Source: Neocallimastix lanati (nom. inval.) (Eukaryota; Neocallimastigomycota; Neocallimastigomycetes; Neocallimastigales; Neocallimastigaceae). From it: a stretch of DNA of 10,000 bases. Positions 8,153-10,000 of the stretch are shown here, in pieces. Location of the stretch: the NCBI GenBank assembly GCA_016946835.1, contig JACVTC010000009.1, positions 992,501-1,002,500 of the forward strand. Reading direction: 5' to 3'. The notes beneath the pieces were generated by a model. The model had not been told where the DNA came from and made no database searches. It saw nothing but the letters and a program-made list of their open reading frames with translations. Positions within the stretch are counted from its first letter, which is position 1, and every line of letters starts with the position of its first letter. A program made the position numbers and the translations under genes.

Positions 8153-9816
8153 TTTAAATCAAAATTTCTTTTTTATAATTAAATTTCAAATCAATTTGTA
8201 TATAAGTAAAAATAATAATAATAATAGTTTTATATTTTATTAATAATAAAATTAATAGAGTGTTAATATAATTAAATATTAACAGATAACAAATGAAGAA
8301 TAAATAATGAAATTAAATAAAAAATTAAACAATTTGAATTTCTTTTTTTTTTTTAAAAAAAAAATATATATATGTATTTATTACTGAATTAAAAATATTT
8401 CACATTGTATTAATATATTAATATTATGTGAATAAATTATTTTTTTTTAAAAAAAAAAAAAATAAAAAAAATAAAATGAAATTTCTATTTCTAATAAAAT
8501 ATATATCGGTATATTTTAATATTACTTTTTTTTTTTTATTATTCCTTTTTCTGTATACTTCCTTACTTGAAATGGATACTAAACTTTAAATCTATATCTT
8601 CATTTAATATTTCTATGATAAACTTTTGAAAATACAAATACATATATTATGAATAAAAAGTATAATAAAAATATATTCTTTCTGAATAGTATTTTATCTT
8701 TTTTTTTATTTTTATTTTTAATTAGTATTATTCTTATTCGTTTTCTTTTTTTTTTTAACAAAATGAGAAATAAGAAATTTAATTTCGAAATTTAAATATA
8801 TAAAAAATAAAATAAAAAATTTTTTTCAAAAAAAAAAATAAAAAATAAAAAATAAAATAAAAACTACATATAATTAAAAAAAAAAAAAAAAAATCTTTGA
8901 TATTTTTTCGTTAATCCATGCCTTTATATATTAAATAAATTAAATTAAAGTTAACTCATTATTATATTATAAGACTTTTTTATTTAATTTAATTATATAT
9001 AATACATAATACAAAAAAAAAAAAAAAAAAAAAGTTTATTTAATTAAAAAATGATATTAATTTTAAACTTTTTTTAATTATTATTATTCTTATTATTATT
9101 TATTATTATTTATTATTCAATTATTTATTATTTATTATTCAATTATTTATTATTCAATTATTTATTATTCAATTATTTATTATTTATTATTTATTATTCA
9201 ATTATTTATTATTTATTATTCAATTATTCAATTATTTATTATTTATTATTTATTATTTATTTATTATTCTTATTATTATGATTATGATTATTATGATTAT
9301 TAAAATTTATTATTTTTTAGATTTTTAATCAAAGGATAATTCGTTTTAGATTTATAAAAAAAAAATAAAAAGAAATAAAAAAAAAAAAAAAAAAAAAAAA
9401 AAGATAATTTGATTTAAAGCCATTTGATATAAAATATATATATATGTTTATTACATTATTATTAATATTTATCTTAAATTATTAATATTATGATTATAGA
9501 ATTAGATTCGACTAATATTATAGAGTTTTTTAAAAAAAAATTTCTTTTATATCTTTTTTTTTTTTTTCCTATCTAAAAGTTAATATCTATCTACATAATA
9601 TACATATTATTAATTATAATATATATTTTATTTTAATATATTCTATTCCTCCTCTTCTTTTTTTTTTTAATTATTCATTTTATTTTAAGTTTCTATACTT
9701 CTTTTTTTTAAAAAAATATATATATATGTATATATTATTATTATTATTATCAAACTATTTTAGAAATAAAGAATAATCAATAAAAAAAAAATTAAATAAA
9801 TTAAATTAACAACAAA
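8153..9816. other. Gene-free A/T spacer upstream of the transporter gene
   Basis: About 1.66 kb with no protein-like open frame and no RNA-gene-like segment. It must contain the promoter and 5' leader of the transporter (minus strand, near 8153). Slightly more complex sequence occurs at 8530-8640 and 9320-9420, but neither has a usable frame. The rest is poly-A/T, TA tracts and the nested minisatellite at 9100-9269. Confidence 0.65.
9100..9269. repeat. Nested CAATTATT / TATTATT minisatellite
   Basis: CAAT anchors start at 9118, 9140, 9155, 9170, 9199, 9221 and 9229. The gaps are 22, 15, 15, 29, 22 and 8 bases, each equal to 8 + 7n with n = 2, 1, 1, 3, 2, 0. The array is thus an 8-base CAATTATT element followed by a variable number of 7-base TATTATT units, which continue to about 9269. 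Confidence 0.88.

Positions 9817-10000
<184 letters not shown>

Overview
The window is eukaryotic nuclear DNA of extreme A+T content. The non-coding stretches are almost pure A/T, by eye only about a tenth G+C or less, and are made of homopolymer runs, TA dinucleotide tracts and ATT/AAT-type microsatellites. Islands of higher G+C mark exons bounded by GT...AG introns. Asn-rich and Asn/Asp-rich low-complexity tracts interrupt the large protein. This combination best fits an anaerobic gut fungus (Neocallimastigomycota: Neocallimastix, Piromyces, Anaeromyces and relatives). A dictyostelid-like amoeba is the main alternative. The assignment is inference from composition and gene style, not from a marker gene.

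Layout: two genes, both on the minus strand, head to tail. (1) At the left edge (69-927, continuing past base 1) is the 5' part of a gene for a MUL1/MAPL-like membrane E3 ubiquitin ligase. An N-terminal membrane anchor is followed by a GIDE domain split across two exons; the RING end would lie outside the window. (2) 928-3065 is a gene-free, highly A/T-rich spacer. (3) 3066-8152 holds a complete five-exon gene for an ABCA-family half-size ABC transporter of 1287 residues, which I reconstructed by splicing. A 3.5-kb last exon carries nearly everything recognisable. Four small upstream exons, one only 10 bases long, supply the cytosolic N-terminus and the start of membrane helix 1, and every junction is in phase. 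(4) 8153-9816 is a second gene-free spacer with a nested minisatellite. (5) At the right edge an ATG at 9817 opens a low-complexity reading frame that runs off the end through (AAT)11 and then (ATT)42; whether it is a gene is doubtful.

The two genes show no evident functional link: one is a predicted organelle-membrane ubiquitin ligase, the other a predicted lipid-type transporter or flippase. The most interesting signal is the 10-base exon of the transporter gene. It is required for the reading frame, and skipping it joins a T to AG and makes an immediate TAG stop. A tandem AGAG acceptor at the next exon could rescue an alternative in-frame form. The transporter also has all its introns at the 5' end and an A-run directly after the stop codon, a pattern that suggests partial intron loss through a cDNA. 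No RNA gene, transposon, CRISPR array or viral element was found.
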